This document shows positions 1 to 8,174 of a stretch of DNA of 64,000 nt, in pieces. Position 1 is the first letter of the stretch; each line of letters opens with the position of its first letter. Under the pieces are notes generated by a model that saw nothing but the letters and a program-made list of their open reading frames with translations, was not told where the DNA came from and ran no database searches. The translations under genes were made by a program, and so were the position numbers. Origin of the DNA: Kribbella antibiotica (lineage in GTDB: Bacteria > Actinomycetota > Actinomycetes > Propionibacteriales > Kribbellaceae); the NCBI RefSeq assembly GCF_004349055.1, contig NZ_SMKX01000025.1, positions 19,534-83,533 on the forward strand, given 5' to 3'.

Positions 1-742
1 TGCCGTTGCGCCAATGCGTCGGTACGCCGCCGATGACGTACAGGCCCTGATTCTTGAACCAGTTCACGACTTCCAGGCAGACCGAGGCCGGCCAGGTCTT
101 GTTCGGCTCGTTGAATCCGAAGCCCCAGATGCAGATGACGGGCTTGCCGTTCTGCCGCGCGTACGCCGGTGACGAGGTGTACGCGCTCATCTTGTTGAGC
201 CAGTCGGTTTTCATCTCCGACTGCATGTTCTGCCAGTCGGTGGCGTCGTACATGATGTAGAACTTGCGCCCGTACTGCTCCGCGGCCTGGCGCACCTTGA
301 CCGCCATCGCGTCGCGGGTCGGGCCTTCGCCGCCGGTCGGGTTGAACCGCTGCAGCGCCGCCGTGTCGCAGCCGTTCTGCTGCATCCATAGGAAGTGCGT
401 GTCCACGGTCTGCTGCGTGTACGACGAGAAAAGCCTTGCAGGCTGGCCGTTTCCGAGATTCGAGTACGCCGTCTGGTACGTCGAGGTGTACTCGCGCATG
501 TCCGGCCAACTCACGATCGCGGTGTTGCTGGGGGCCGGCGGCTGGCCCCAGTTGTTGCTCCAGTGCCACCAGGCGTTGATGGGGGAACCATCGCCGGGCG
601 CTGCGAACCAGCCCTGGTAGCCGACGGTCACTTTGCCGACGACATCACCGGGGGGACTGGCCGCATAACTCAATTCTGGGAGGGATCCGGCCGCGGTGGC
701 TGCGGCGGCGGAAGCGAGCAGGGTACGTCGAGAGAGCTTCAT
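1..742 (-). CDS. Secreted GH99/GH71-like glycoside hydrolase (3' end outside window)
   Basis: Reading leftwards from ATG at 742, 247 codons are open to the window edge, so the C-terminus is missing. The N-terminus has a signal peptide with a twin Arg (MKLSRRTLLASAAATAAGS), so Tat export is likely. The mature part begins VGKVTVGYQGWF and continues with NAWWHWSNNW, FNPTGGEGPTRD and KFYIMYDATDW. These are typical of the GH99/GH71-like TIM-barrel proteins often labelled xylosidase/arabinosidase. A GGAG ribosome site lies just upstream. It is divergent from the ROK regulator across about 160 bp, so it probably shares that control and releases sugars for the importer. Exact substrate cannot be told. 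Confidence 0.8.
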   Translation of the reverse strand, partial: MKLSRRTLLASAAAATAAGSLPELSYAASPPGDVVGKVTVGYQGWFAAPGDGSPINAWWHWSNNWGQPPAPSNTAIVSWPDMREYTSTYQTAYSNLGNGQPARLFSSYTQQTVDTHFLWMQQNGCDTAALQRFNPTGGEGPTRDAMAVKVRQAAEQYGRKFYIMYDATDWQNMQSEMKTDWLNKMSAYTSSPAYARQNGKPVICIWGFGFNEPNKTWPASVCLEVVNWFKNQGLYVIGGVPTHWRNG

Positions 743-836
743 GGGCGGTCTCCAGGGAGGCGGAGAGTGCAAATTGTGAACAGGGTGTTGCAAGAAATCG
801 ATCGTGACAACCCCTTGACGCGAAACTCTCCGAAAC

Positions 837-861
837 TTAGTTTGTTGGTTCAACAGACAAA
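837..861. promoter_or_regulatory. xylO-like operator of the ROK regulator
   Basis: Bases 841-861 form a perfect dyad over its defined positions: half-sites TTTGT-nn-GTT and AAC-nn-ACAAA around one central base. Taken from 837, the block TTAGTTTGTT, then five bases, then AACAGACAAA, also resembles the Bacillus xyl operator recognised by XylR (a ROK protein), with two differences in the right arm. It sits between the divergent glycosidase and the ROK gene. Inference: this is the autoregulatory site, and it also controls the glycosidase. Confidence 0.65.
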
Positions 862-902
862 GTCTGTGATCGGGCTCACAACAGCATGAGGGGTGGGGTG
901 GC

Positions 903-2174
903 ATGACGCTGACTGACGGACGCCGTCCTGGCGATCGAGCAGTTGCCGCCGATCACGTTTCCCTGCGCCGCAACAACCTCTCGGTCGTCCTGCGCCACGT
1001 CCGCGAATCAGGCCCGAAGTCGCGGGCCCGGATCGCGGCCGACACCGGCCTGAACAAGGCGACCGTCAGCAGCCTGGTCGCCGAGCTCGTCGAGCGCGGT
1101 CTGCTCCGCGAAGGCTCCGCCGATTCCACCCGTGCCCTCGGCCGCCCCGGGCAGCTCGTCGAGCTCGACGGCACCGGCGTCTGCGGCGTCGGTGCCGAGG
1201 TCAACGTCGACTACCTTGCCGTCACCGCGCTCGACCTGGCCGGCGCCACCGTCCTCGAACGCCGCGTCCCGGTCGACGTCGCCCACCTCGACCCCGGTAC
1301 GACGCTCGACCGGCTCGCCGACCTGATTCGGGAAGCCGTGGCGGCCGTGGAAGCGCGGTCCGGCCAGCTCGCCGGCGTCACGCTCGCCGTGCCCGGTCTG
1401 GTTCGCGATGACACCGGCGGTCTGAGCCTCGCCCCGAACCTTGGCTGGGGTGAGCTCGAGGTCGCCGCCGAAATGCGGTCCCGGCTCGGCGAACCGTCGT
1501 ACGCGCTGCTGATCGACAACGAGGCGAACCTCGCAGCACTCGCGGCATACTCGGAGTTACGCAAAGATGGCAGAGTGCAAGATCTCGTCCTTCTGACAGG
1601 CGCGGTCGGTGTCGGTGGCGGTGTCGTCTCCAACGGGCACCTGCTCCGCGGTGGTCGCGGCTACAGCGGTGAGGTCGGGCACATGCCGGTCGCTCCGGAC
1701 GGCCGGATCTGCGGTTGCGGTCGCACTGGCTGCTGGGAGACCGTGGTCGGCCTGAGTGCTTTGCTGCACAAGGCAACCGACAGCGACGACCCGGTCCGCG
1801 ACCCGTCGCTCGATGTCGAGCAGCGGCTGGCCGCCATCACCCAGCGCGCCGAGGACGGCGACGCTCGGACCCTGAACGCGCTCAAGGATGTCGGTGCCTG
1901 GCTTGGCATCGGGGGAGCGATCCTCGTCAACATCCTGAACCCTGATGTCCTCGTGCTCGGCGGCTACTTCGCCGCCCTCGGCCCGTGGCTCAAGGAGCCG
2001 CTCGAACAAGCCATCCGCGATCGCGTGATCGCACCGAACGGCGGCGGCTGCCGCGTGGTCCGCTCCGAGCTCGGGTTCGCTGCTGCCGTCCGTGGCGGCG
2101 CACAGATCGCGCTCGACCAGGTTTTCGTCGACCCGACCATGATCGGCCGGGCGGAATCAGGAGTCGCTCAATGA
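903..2174 (+). CDS. ROK-family transcriptional regulator (XylR-like)
   Basis: 423 residues, the usual size for DNA-binding ROK proteins. Residues about 25-90 form a winged helix-turn-helix (SRARIAADTGLNKATVSSLV). The sugar-kinase-like ROK domain follows, with the zinc-binding cysteine cluster CGCGRTGCWE and a GGVVSNGHLLRGG loop. Such proteins repress sugar genes until the sugar binds. It starts at ATG 903, about 40 bases after the dyad operator. Its stop overlaps the next ATG (ATGA), so it is co-transcribed with the transporter. The xylose isomerase downstream and the operator sequence make xylose or a xyloside the most likely inducer. Confidence 0.88.
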   Translation: MTLTDGRRPGDRAVAADHVSLRRNNLSVVLRHVRESGPKSRARIAADTGLNKATVSSLVAELVERGLLREGSADSTRALGRPGQLVELDGTGVCGVGAEVNVDYLAVTALDLAGATVLERRVPVDVAHLDPGTTLDRLADLIREAVAAVEARSGQLAGVTLAVPGLVRDDTGGLSLAPNLGWGELEVAAEMRSRLGEPSYALLIDNEANLAALAAYSELRKDGRVQDLVLLTGAVGVGGGVVSNGHLLRGGRGYSGEVGHMPVAPDGRICGCGRTGCWETVVGLSALLHKATDSDDPVRDPSLDVEQRLAAITQRAEDGDARTLNALKDVGAWLGIGGAILVNILNPDVLVLGGYFAALGPWLKEPLEQAIRDRVIAPNGGGCRVVRSELGFAAAVRGGAQIALDQVFVDPTMIGRAESGVAQ

Positions 2175-3679
2175 GTGAGGCCGCTCTGCTCACCATGACT
2201 GGCATCGTCAAGGAGTTCCCGGGAGTCCGGGCCCTCGACGGTGTCGACCTCGACGTCCGGGCGGGGGAGGTGCACTGCCTGCTCGGCCAGAACGGAGCCG
2301 GCAAGTCGACGCTGATCCGGGTGCTGACCGGCGCTCACCAGCCCGATGCGGGCGCGATCCAGATCGACGGCGAGGACGTTCAGCTGAATAGCCCGACGGC
2401 CGCGATCGATCGCGGGATCGCCGCGATCTACCAGGAGCTGGACCTCGTCCCCGGCCTGTCCGTGGCGGAGAACATCTTCCTCGGTCACGAGCCGTCGACC
2501 TTCGGTTTCAGCCGCCGCCACGAAGCAGCGCTCCGGGCGCGCGAGATCCTCGAGGGCCTCGGCCACGGTGAGATCCCGGTACGGCGTGAGGTCGGCTCGC
2601 TGCCCGCGGCCGGTCAACAGGTCGTGAGCATGGCGAGAGCGCTCTCCCGTGACGCTCGCCTGATCGTCATGGACGAACCCTCCGCCGTACTGGATCCGGA
2701 AGAAGTCGCGAACCTCTTCCGGGTGATCAAGGGCCTGACCGAGCGCGGCGTGGCCGTCGTCTACATCAGCCACCGCCTCGAGGAGATCCGCGAGATCGGC
2801 GACCGCGTCACCGTGCTCAAGGACGGCGCGACCGTTGCGACCGGTCTGGACGCGCGGGAGACGCCGACGCAGGAGCTGATTCGGTTGATGACCGGCCGCT
2901 CGATCGAGTACGTCTTCCCACCCCGCGCCGAGATCCTGAGCACCGCCCCGGTCGTCCTGTCGGTCGAGGGACTCAGCCGCCCTGGTGAGTTCGCTGAGAT
3001 CTCCTTCGACGTCCGTGCCGGCGAGATCGTCGGCTTCGCCGGCCTGGTGGGTTCCGGCCGCTCCGAAGTACTGGAGACCGTGTACGGCGCTCGCCGAGCC
3101 GCAACCGGATCGGTTCACGTCGACGGCAAGCGACTGAAGCCCGGCCGAGTGCAGTCCGCGGTGAAGGCCGGTGTCGGCCTGGCCCCTGAGGAGCGTAAGA
3201 GTCAGGCGCTGCTGATGGACGAGGCCGTGTTCAAGAACATCACGGTGTCGTCGATGGAGCGTTTCGCCAGCGTCGGTTTCCTGAACCGGACCGCCGAGCG
3301 CCAGGTCGCCACCCAACTCGCCGAGTCGCTCGACGTCCGCCCGCCCGGCGTCGACCGTCCGGTCCGCAACCTGTCCGGCGGTAACCAGCAGAAGGTCGTG
3401 CTGGCTCGCTGGCTCCTGCGGGACTGCCGGGTGTTGCTGCTCGACGAGCCCACGCGTGGTGTCGATGTCGGCGCCCGCTCCGAGATCTACGCCCTGGTCC
3501 GCAAGTTGGCCGCCAGCGGTGTCGCGATCGTGCTGGTCTCCAGCGAGGTCGAGGAAGTGCTCGGTCTGGCCGACCGGGTCGTCGTACTGCGGGAGGGGCA
3601 AGCCGTCCACACGGGACCCGCACAAGACATCGACGAGCACCAGGTGCTCGACTTGGTAATGGAGGGAAGCTCGGTGTGA
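2171..3679 (+). CDS. Sugar ABC transporter ATP-binding protein (double ATPase)
   Basis: 502 residues with two tandem ABC domains, as in RbsA/MglA/XylG. The first has Walker A GQNGAGKST (residues 39-47) and Walker B LIVMDEPS, with a degenerate signature LPAAGQQ. The second has the degenerate P-loop GSGRSE usual for this family, but a good signature LSGGNQQK and LLLDEPTRGVD. The start at 2171 overlaps the ROK stop. A longer upstream reading exists but lies inside the ROK gene. It energises uptake of a monosaccharide with the permease and receptor that follow. The ARALS stretch is encoded with a perfect GAGAGCGCTCTC, including a rare AGA codon. Confidence 0.93.
   Translation: MSEAALLTMTGIVKEFPGVRALDGVDLDVRAGEVHCLLGQNGAGKSTLIRVLTGAHQPDAGAIQIDGEDVQLNSPTAAIDRGIAAIYQELDLVPGLSVAENIFLGHEPSTFGFSRRHEAALRAREILEGLGHGEIPVRREVGSLPAAGQQVVSMARALSRDARLIVMDEPSAVLDPEEVANLFRVIKGLTERGVAVVYISHRLEEIREIGDRVTVLKDGATVATGLDARETPTQELIRLMTGRSIEYVFPPRAEILSTAPVVLSVEGLSRPGEFAEISFDVRAGEIVGFAGLVGSGRSEVLETVYGARRAATGSVHVDGKRLKPGRVQSAVKAGVGLAPEERKSQALLMDEAVFKNITVSSMERFASVGFLNRTAERQVATQLAESLDVRPPGVDRPVRNLSGGNQQKVVLARWLLRDCRVLLLDEPTRGVDVGARSEIYALVRKLAASGVAIVLVSSEVEEVLGLADRVVVLREGQAVHTGPAQDIDEHQVLDLVMEGSSV
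2635..2646. repeat. Perfect copy of dispersed palindrome GAGAGCGCTCTC
   Basis: This 12-bp perfect palindrome lies inside the first ATPase domain of the sugar transporter. It is one of three perfect copies in the window; the others are at 16585 and 23319. Confidence 0.8.
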
Positions 3680-4710
3680 GTGAGGCACCTTTGGATACAA
3701 CGACTTCGACCCAGGCGACAGTGGTCCCGCCGACAGCGCAAAGAAACAGCGGTCTGCTGAGCACCGGAGTCGGCCGGAACCTCGGTCTCGTGGTGGCGTT
3801 GGTCGTGTTGTGCATCGTGGGGGCGGTGACCGCAGGCGACACGTTCGCGACCGGGCCCAACGTGCTGACGATCCTGCGGCTCGCAGCAACGATCGGCGTG
3901 GTCAGCATCGGGATGACGTTCGTGATCACCGGCGGCGGGATCGACTTGTCGGTCGGAGCGATCCTGGCGCTGTCCTCGGTCTGGGCCACGACGCTGGCCA
4001 CCCAGCAGATGGCCGACAGCTACGGCTGGATCGTCATGGCCAGTACGGCGCTCCTGGTAGGCGCCGCGTGTGGCCTGGTCAACGGAATACTCGTTGCCTA
4101 CGGCAAGATCGTGCCGTTCATCGCGACCCTTGCGATGCTGGCAGCGGCGCGCGGCCTGGCCGAGACCATCTCCGACCGCCGGACCCAGATCGTCGCGAAC
4201 AACTCGTTCGTCGACTTCTTCGGTGGCTCGCTGATCGGCGTACCGGTCCTGGTCTGGATCTTCCTGCTGGTCGCCGCGGCCGGCTGGGTGGTCCTGAACC
4301 GGACCACGTTCGGGCGCCGTACGTTCGCCGTCGGCGGGAACGCCGAAGCGGCCCGCCTGGCGGGCATCAAGGTTCAGCGTCACACGGCGGCGCTCTACGT
4401 CCTGGCCGGGCTGTGCTGCGGTATCGCCGCGGTGATGCTGATGGCACGGACGACCACGGGCAGCTCGACCCACGGTCAGTTCTACGAGCTCGACGCGATC
4501 GCGGCGGTGGTGATCGGCGGCACGCTGCTGTCCGGTGGCCGCGGCACGATCGTCGGCACGGTGTTCGGCGTGCTGATCTTCAGCACTCTCAACAACGTCT
4601 TCACCCTGAACAACCTGAGTATCTCCGCCCAGTCCGTCGCGAAGGGCGTGATCATCGTGATCGCCGTCCTGCTGCAGCAACGCCTCGCCAGCCGCACCAC
4701 CAGTTCCTAG
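3676..4710 (+). CDS. Sugar ABC transporter permease (RbsC/XylH type)
   Basis: 344 residues, starting at a GTG that overlaps the ATPase stop (GTGTGA). After a polar N-terminus of about 35 residues there are eight to ten hydrophobic segments. Typical BPD_transp_2 stretches are seen: GMTFVITGGGIDLSVGAIL, VPFIATLAML and AIAAVVIGGTLLSGGRGT. It forms the membrane channel of the importer with the double ATPase. The family carries pentoses, hexoses and related sugars. Linkage to xylose isomerase suggests a pentose. Confidence 0.93.
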   Translation: MSEAPLDTTTSTQATVVPPTAQRNSGLLSTGVGRNLGLVVALVVLCIVGAVTAGDTFATGPNVLTILRLAATIGVVSIGMTFVITGGGIDLSVGAILALSSVWATTLATQQMADSYGWIVMASTALLVGAACGLVNGILVAYGKIVPFIATLAMLAAARGLAETISDRRTQIVANNSFVDFFGGSLIGVPVLVWIFLLVAAAGWVVLNRTTFGRRTFAVGGNAEAARLAGIKVQRHTAALYVLAGLCCGIAAVMLMARTTTGSSTHGQFYELDAIAAVVIGGTLLSGGRGTIVGTVFGVLIFSTLNNVFTLNNLSISAQSVAKGVIIVIAVLLQQRLASRTTSS

Positions 4711-4719
4711 GAGACACTG

Positions 4720-5757
4720 ATGTCCCATTCCGCCCGTACCATCATCGTTGCCGGCATCGGCGTGCTCGCCCTGGCCGCCTGTACCAGCAACACCCCGAAG
4801 GCCGACCCCAGTGACGCGGCCAAGACGCAGGCCGTGAGTGCCGGCAAGAACGACGAACCCGGCAAGAAGGTCAAGATCGGCTTCTCCGCCCCGGCCGCCG
4901 ACCACGGCTGGATGGGTGCGATCACCAAGGCCACCCAGGCCGAGGCGAAGAAGTACTCCGACGTCGAGCTGGTCGTTGCCGAAGGCACCAACGACGTGAA
5001 CCTGCAGATCAGCCAGGTGGAGACCTTCATCAACCAGAAGGTCGACGCGATCGTGCTGCTGCCCTTCGACGGTGCCGCGCTGACCGCGGTCGCCACCAAG
5101 GCGATGGAGGCCGGCATCACGGTCGTCAACGTCGACCGGGAGTTCGGCAGCCCGGCCGCGGCGCGGACGACAGTGCTCGGCGACAACTACGGCATGGGTG
5201 TGTCGGCCGGCGGCTACGTCTGCTCGCAGTTGAAGGACAAGAAGGACTCGATCGTGGCGGAGATCGCCGGCATCGACTCGCTGCCGCTGACTCAGGACCG
5301 CAGCAAGGGCTTCAAGGACGCACTGGCCGGCTGTGGCCTGAAGGTCAACAACCGGGTTGCGGCCGAGTTCACGGTCGAGTCCGGTGAGAAGGCGGCGGCC
5401 AACTTGTTGCAGGCGGCCCCGAAGATCGACGCCATCTGGAACCACGACGACGACCAGGGTGTCGGCGTGATGGCCGCGATCAAGAACTCCAACCGCAAGG
5501 ACTTCTTCCTGGTCGGTGGCGCCGGTTCCGCGAACGTGATGCGCGACATCAAGGCCGGTACGTCGTTGGTCAAGGCCACCGTGGTCTACCCGTCCACGCA
5601 GGGTGCCGACGGCGTCCGCCTGGCCCGGCTGCTGCTCCAGAAGAAGGCTCTCGGCGACCTGGTGGAGGTCGAGGTCCCGCGCAAGGTCCAGCTGTTCGCG
5701 CCGGTCGTCACCAAGGACAACGTCGACCAGTACCTGCCGACCGCCTTCGAAAGCTGA
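4720..5757 (+). CDS. Sugar ABC transporter substrate-binding lipoprotein
   Basis: 345 residues. A lipoprotein signal ends with the lipobox LALAAC, so it is anchored outside the membrane. The mature protein is a Peripla_BP_4 (ribose/xylose-binding) fold: KIGFSAPAADHGWMGAITK, DAIVLLPFDGAALT and VVNVDREF. GGAG precedes ATG 4720, nine bases after the permease. It captures the sugar for the RbsC-type permease. Substrate specificity cannot be read from sequence alone. Confidence 0.92.
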   Translation: MSHSARTIIVAGIGVLALAACTSNTPKADPSDAAKTQAVSAGKNDEPGKKVKIGFSAPAADHGWMGAITKATQAEAKKYSDVELVVAEGTNDVNLQISQVETFINQKVDAIVLLPFDGAALTAVATKAMEAGITVVNVDREFGSPAAARTTVLGDNYGMGVSAGGYVCSQLKDKKDSIVAEIAGIDSLPLTQDRSKGFKDALAGCGLKVNNRVAAEFTVESGEKAAANLLQAAPKIDAIWNHDDDQGVGVMAAIKNSNRKDFFLVGGAGSANVMRDIKAGTSLVKATVVYPSTQGADGVRLARLLLQKKALGDLVEVEVPRKVQLFAPVVTKDNVDQYLPTAFES

Positions 5758-5762
5758 CAGAC

Positions 5763-6929
5763 ATGACCGATCTGGGTATCGGGTTGATCGGCTATGCGTT
5801 CATGGGCGCGGCCCACTCGCAGGCCTGGCGGAGCGCACCGCGCTTCTTCGACCTGCCGATCAACCCCACGATGAACGTTCTGTGCGGCCGCAACGCGGAC
5901 GCCGTACAGGCTGCTGCGGGCAAGCTGGGCTGGCAGGAGACCGAGACCGACTGGCGCAAGCTGCTCACCCGCGACGACGTACAGGTCATTGATGTCTGTA
6001 CGCCGGGGGACAGCCACGCCGAGATCGCGATCGCGGCTCTAGAGGCCGGGAAGCATGTGCTGTGCGAGAAGCCGCTTGCGAACACGGTCGCCGAGGCGGA
6101 AGCCATGGCCGCGGCGGCTGCAAAGGCCAACGCGCAGGGCATCCGCTCGATGGTCGGGTTCACCTACCGCCGGGTCCCGGCGATCGGGCTGGCCCGGCAG
6201 TTGGTTGCCGAGGGCAAGCTCGGTACCATCCGGCACGTCCGGGCGCAGTACCTGCAGGACTGGATTGCCGACCCTGAGGCGCCGCTGTCGTGGCGCCTCG
6301 ACAAGGAGCGGGCCGGCTCGGGTGCGCTCGGCGACATCGGCGCGCACATCGTCGACCTGACGCAGTACATCACCGGCGACACCATCGCCGAGGTCAGCGG
6401 TCAGCTCGAGACCTTCGTCAAAGAACGCCCGGTCGCCTCGTCGGAACACACCGGCTTGTCCGGTACGGCGGGGACCGAGCGCGGCCCGGTGACCGTCGAC
6501 GACGCGGCGGTCTTCCTGGCGAAGTTCGCCTCCGGCGCACTCGGTGTCTTCGAAGCCACCCGTTTCGCGACCGGTCGCAAGAACGCGATCCGGATCGAGA
6601 TCAACGGCAGCGACGGCAGTCTCGCGTTCGACTTCGAGGACATGAACGTCCTGCACTACTACGACGCAACCGAAGACTCCCGGACGGCCGGCTTCCGTCG
6701 CATCCTCGCGACCGAGGCCGTCCACCCGTACGTCGAGGCCTGGTGGCCACCGGGTCACCTGCTCGGCTACGAGCACGGATTTACCCACCAAGTCGTCGAC
6801 CTGGTCACCGCGATTGCCGAGGGTACCGATCCGGCGCCGTCGTTCGCGGACGGGCTGCAGGTCCAGCGAGTGCTGGCCGCGGTCGAGACCAGTTCGACGT
6901 CTCGACAATGGCAGGAGATCTCCTCATGA
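5763..6929 (+). CDS. Gfo/Idh/MocA-family oxidoreductase
   Basis: 388 residues. An N-terminal Rossmann fold ([18 protein letters not shown]) is followed by the signature [10 protein letters not shown], whose Lys is normally catalytic. The C-terminal substrate domain includes [13 protein letters not shown], with the conserved Asp and His. Members oxidise or reduce sugars and polyols with NAD(P). It begins five bases after the receptor gene, and its stop overlaps the xylA start (ATGA). Its place suggests it interconverts the imported sugar, or a 3-keto form, before isomerisation. That role is inference. Confidence 0.9.
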   Translation: MTDLGIGLIGYAFMGAAHSQAWRSAPRFFDLPINPTMNVLCGRNADAVQAAAGKLGWQETETDWRKLLTRDDVQVIDVCTPGDSHAEIAIAALEAGKHVLCEKPLANTVAEAEAMAAAAAKANAQGIRSMVGFTYRRVPAIGLARQLVAEGKLGTIRHVRAQYLQDWIADPEAPLSWRLDKERAGSGALGDIGAHIVDLTQYITGDTIAEVSGQLETFVKERPVASSEHTGLSGTAGTERGPVTVDDAAVFLAKFASGALGVFEATRFATGRKNAIRIEINGSDGSLAFDFEDMNVLHYYDATEDSRTAGFRRILATEAVHPYVEAWWPPGHLLGYEHGFTHQVVDLVTAIAEGTDPAPSFADGLQVQRVLAAVETSSTSRQWQEISS

Positions 6930-8086
6930 ACGCATATACGCCCAGCAGGGACGACAAGTTCTCGTTCGGTCTGTGGACCGTCGGCTGGGAAGGCGTCGAC
7001 GTCTTCGGTACGGCGGTCCGGCCCCCGATGGACCCGGTCCACGCGGTCGAGAAGCTCGCGGAGCTCGGCGCCGCCGCGATCTCGTTCCACGACGACGACC
7101 TGGTCCCGGACGACAAGACCCGGACCCAGACCCTTGAGCGCTTCAGCAAGGCGCTGGCCGACACCGGCATCGTCGTCGAGATGGCGACCACCAACCTGTT
7201 CAGCCACCCGGTCTTCAAGGACGGCGGTCTGACCGCCAACGACCGCCAGGTACGGCGCTATGCGCTCGCCAAGGTCCTGCGCAATCTCGATCTGGCCGCC
7301 GAGCTGGGCGCGTCGACGTACGTGCTGTGGGGCGGTCGCGAAGGTGCGGAGTCCGGTGGCTCGAAGGACGTCCGCGCGGCGCTGGACCGGTACAAGGAGT
7401 CGATGGACATCCTGTGCGCGTACGTGCGCGAGCAGGGCTACAACATCCGGTTCGCGATCGAGCCGAAGCCGAACGAGCCGCGCGGTGACATCCTGCTGCC
7501 GTCGATCGGCCATGCCATTGCCTTCATCAACGATCTCGCGGACCCGGAGCTGGTCGGGATCAACCCCGAGGTCGGTCACGAGCAGATGGCCGGCCTGAAC
7601 TACGCGCACGGAATCGCCCAGGCGTTGTGGCACGGGAAGCTGTACCACATCGACCTCAACGGTCAGCACGGTCCGCGGTTCGACCAGGACCTGCGGTTCG
7701 GGGCCGGGAATCTGCGTGAGGCCTTCTGGACCGTCGACGTACTGCAGGGAAGTGAAGGCAAGCCCGGGTACGACGGGTTTGTGCACTTCGACTACAAGCC
7801 GCCGCGCACCGAGGACGAGGACGGTGTGTGGGAGACCGCGCGCGGCTGTATGCGCAACTACCTGATCCTGCGGGAGAAGGTGGCTGCCTTCCGGGCCGAC
7901 CCGGAGGTGACCGAGGCGCTGGCTGCGGCCCGCGTGACGGAGTTGTCCGAACCCACCCTGGCCGAGGGTGAGAGTCTGGCCGACCTCCGTTCCCAGACCT
8001 ACGACCCGAACGCGCTGGCCGAGCGCGGACTCGGATTCGAGAAGCTGGACCAGCTGGCGATGGAGCACCTGCTCGGCGTTCGCTGA
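6926..8086 (+). CDS. xylA: Xylose isomerase
   Basis: 386 residues, matching the class I xylose isomerases of actinomycetes in length and in long stretches. It interconverts D-xylose and D-xylulose (and glucose/fructose) with two divalent metals in the cytoplasm. The active-site set is intact: H55 and D58 (FHDDDL), E179 and K181 (IEPKPNEP), E215 and H218 (NPEVGHEQ), D243, D253 and D255 ([15 protein letters not shown]) and D289 (HFDYKP). The start is ATG 6926 with AGGAG nine bases upstream; it overlaps the previous stop. No xylulokinase gene is adjacent. Confidence 0.96.
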   Translation: MNAYTPSRDDKFSFGLWTVGWEGVDVFGTAVRPPMDPVHAVEKLAELGAAAISFHDDDLVPDDKTRTQTLERFSKALADTGIVVEMATTNLFSHPVFKDGGLTANDRQVRRYALAKVLRNLDLAAELGASTYVLWGGREGAESGGSKDVRAALDRYKESMDILCAYVREQGYNIRFAIEPKPNEPRGDILLPSIGHAIAFINDLADPELVGINPEVGHEQMAGLNYAHGIAQALWHGKLYHIDLNGQHGPRFDQDLRFGAGNLREAFWTVDVLQGSEGKPGYDGFVHFDYKPPRTEDEDGVWETARGCMRNYLILREKVAAFRADPEVTEALAAARVTELSEPTLAEGESLADLRSQTYDPNALAERGLGFEKLDQLAMEHLLGVR

Positions 8087-8174
8087 TCCTTCTGCAGTAC
8101 CTACACATCCCGCGCAGGGCAGAGCACGGGAATTGTTGGAGCGCGCACCTTATCCGACCCATGAGGAGCTCCGC

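Noticed and set aside
2168..5445. Long open frames on the minus strand opposite the sugar importer (573 and 652 codons)
   Set aside because: They mirror the third-position GC bias of the real genes, lack domains and ribosome sites, and run through several plus-strand genes with clear motifs.
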